Shown here: piece after piece, positions 59,946-60,000 of the stretch
Layout of the letters: the number at the start of each line of letters is the position of its first letter
Position numbering within the stretch: the first letter of the stretch is position 1
Assembly: GCF_910592395.1 (NCBI RefSeq)
Contig: NC_088309.1
Span: 20,402,599 to 20,462,598 of the forward strand
Source: Lineus longissimus
Lineage: Eukaryota; Nemertea; Pilidiophora; Heteronemertea; Lineidae
DNA length: 60,000 nucleotides
Direction of reading: 5' to 3'
Notes under the pieces: model-generated
Database searches by the model: none
What the model saw: the letters and a program-made list of their open reading frames with translations, nothing else
What the model was told of the DNA's origin: nothing
Program-made: the position numbers and the translations under genes

Positions 59946-60000
59946 AATATGATATACATGTAAGGCGAGCTTTCGTCGTCTGACCAAAATTCGTTAAGAC
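59946..60000. other. Start of downstream intergenic DNA
   Basis: The last bases include GGCGAGCTTTCGTCGTC. They may begin another CGTC-type dispersed repeat, but too little is visible to say. Confidence 0.25.

Overview
The window is animal genomic DNA, AT-rich, with short exons, long introns and many dispersed repeats. Two protein-coding genes can be assembled exon by exon, both on the + strand. The compact chaperonin gene, the spread-out FERM gene and the (CGTC)-rich dispersed repeat suggest a marine invertebrate (invertebrate deuterostome or lophotrochozoan). The sequence alone does not fix the phylum.

Region 1-6538 has no recognisable exon. It holds a 39-bp minisatellite cut by the window start, a cluster of inverted-repeat (MITE-like) elements at 1339-1741, and a degenerate ~66-bp minisatellite at 3583-4015. 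From 6539 to 45927 lies a FERM-domain gene of the FRMD3/FRMD5 family. Twelve coding exons join without a frame break into 564 codons: most of FERM, the FERM-adjacent region, an acidic linker, one transmembrane helix and a short conserved cytosolic tail. The exon with the start codon is not visible and probably lies upstream. One intron uses a GC donor.

The 16.4-kb intron of that gene (25964-42340) carries a ~1.2-kb non-autonomous repeat (33833-40125) built from three ~301-bp units. Its third unit is interrupted by a complete Ty3/Gypsy LTR retrotransposon on the - strand (34642-39749). That element has two 189-bp LTRs with no difference I can see, a 5-bp target duplication, a primer-binding site, a polypurine tract and one uninterrupted gag-pol frame of 1367 codons. 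These features indicate a young insertion that may still be competent.

Downstream of the FERM gene stop there are ~7.5 kb of probable 3' UTR plus intergenic DNA. CCT3, the gamma subunit of the TRiC/CCT chaperonin, then follows complete in 14 exons (53979-59424, 541 aa) with its own polyadenylation signal near 59924. Two CCT3 introns carry the same 152-nt element in the same orientation. Its edges coincide with box-C-like and box-D motifs and a short closing stem, so it is a candidate intron-encoded snoRNA pair; a small transposon is the alternative.

The two genes have no evident functional link: one is a cortical membrane adaptor, the other a cytosolic folding machine. I see no operon, CRISPR array, tRNA or rRNA gene. 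The most interesting items are the intact retrotransposon, the DR3 nuclear-receptor-like motifs repeated in its host repeat, and the paired CCT3 intronic element.
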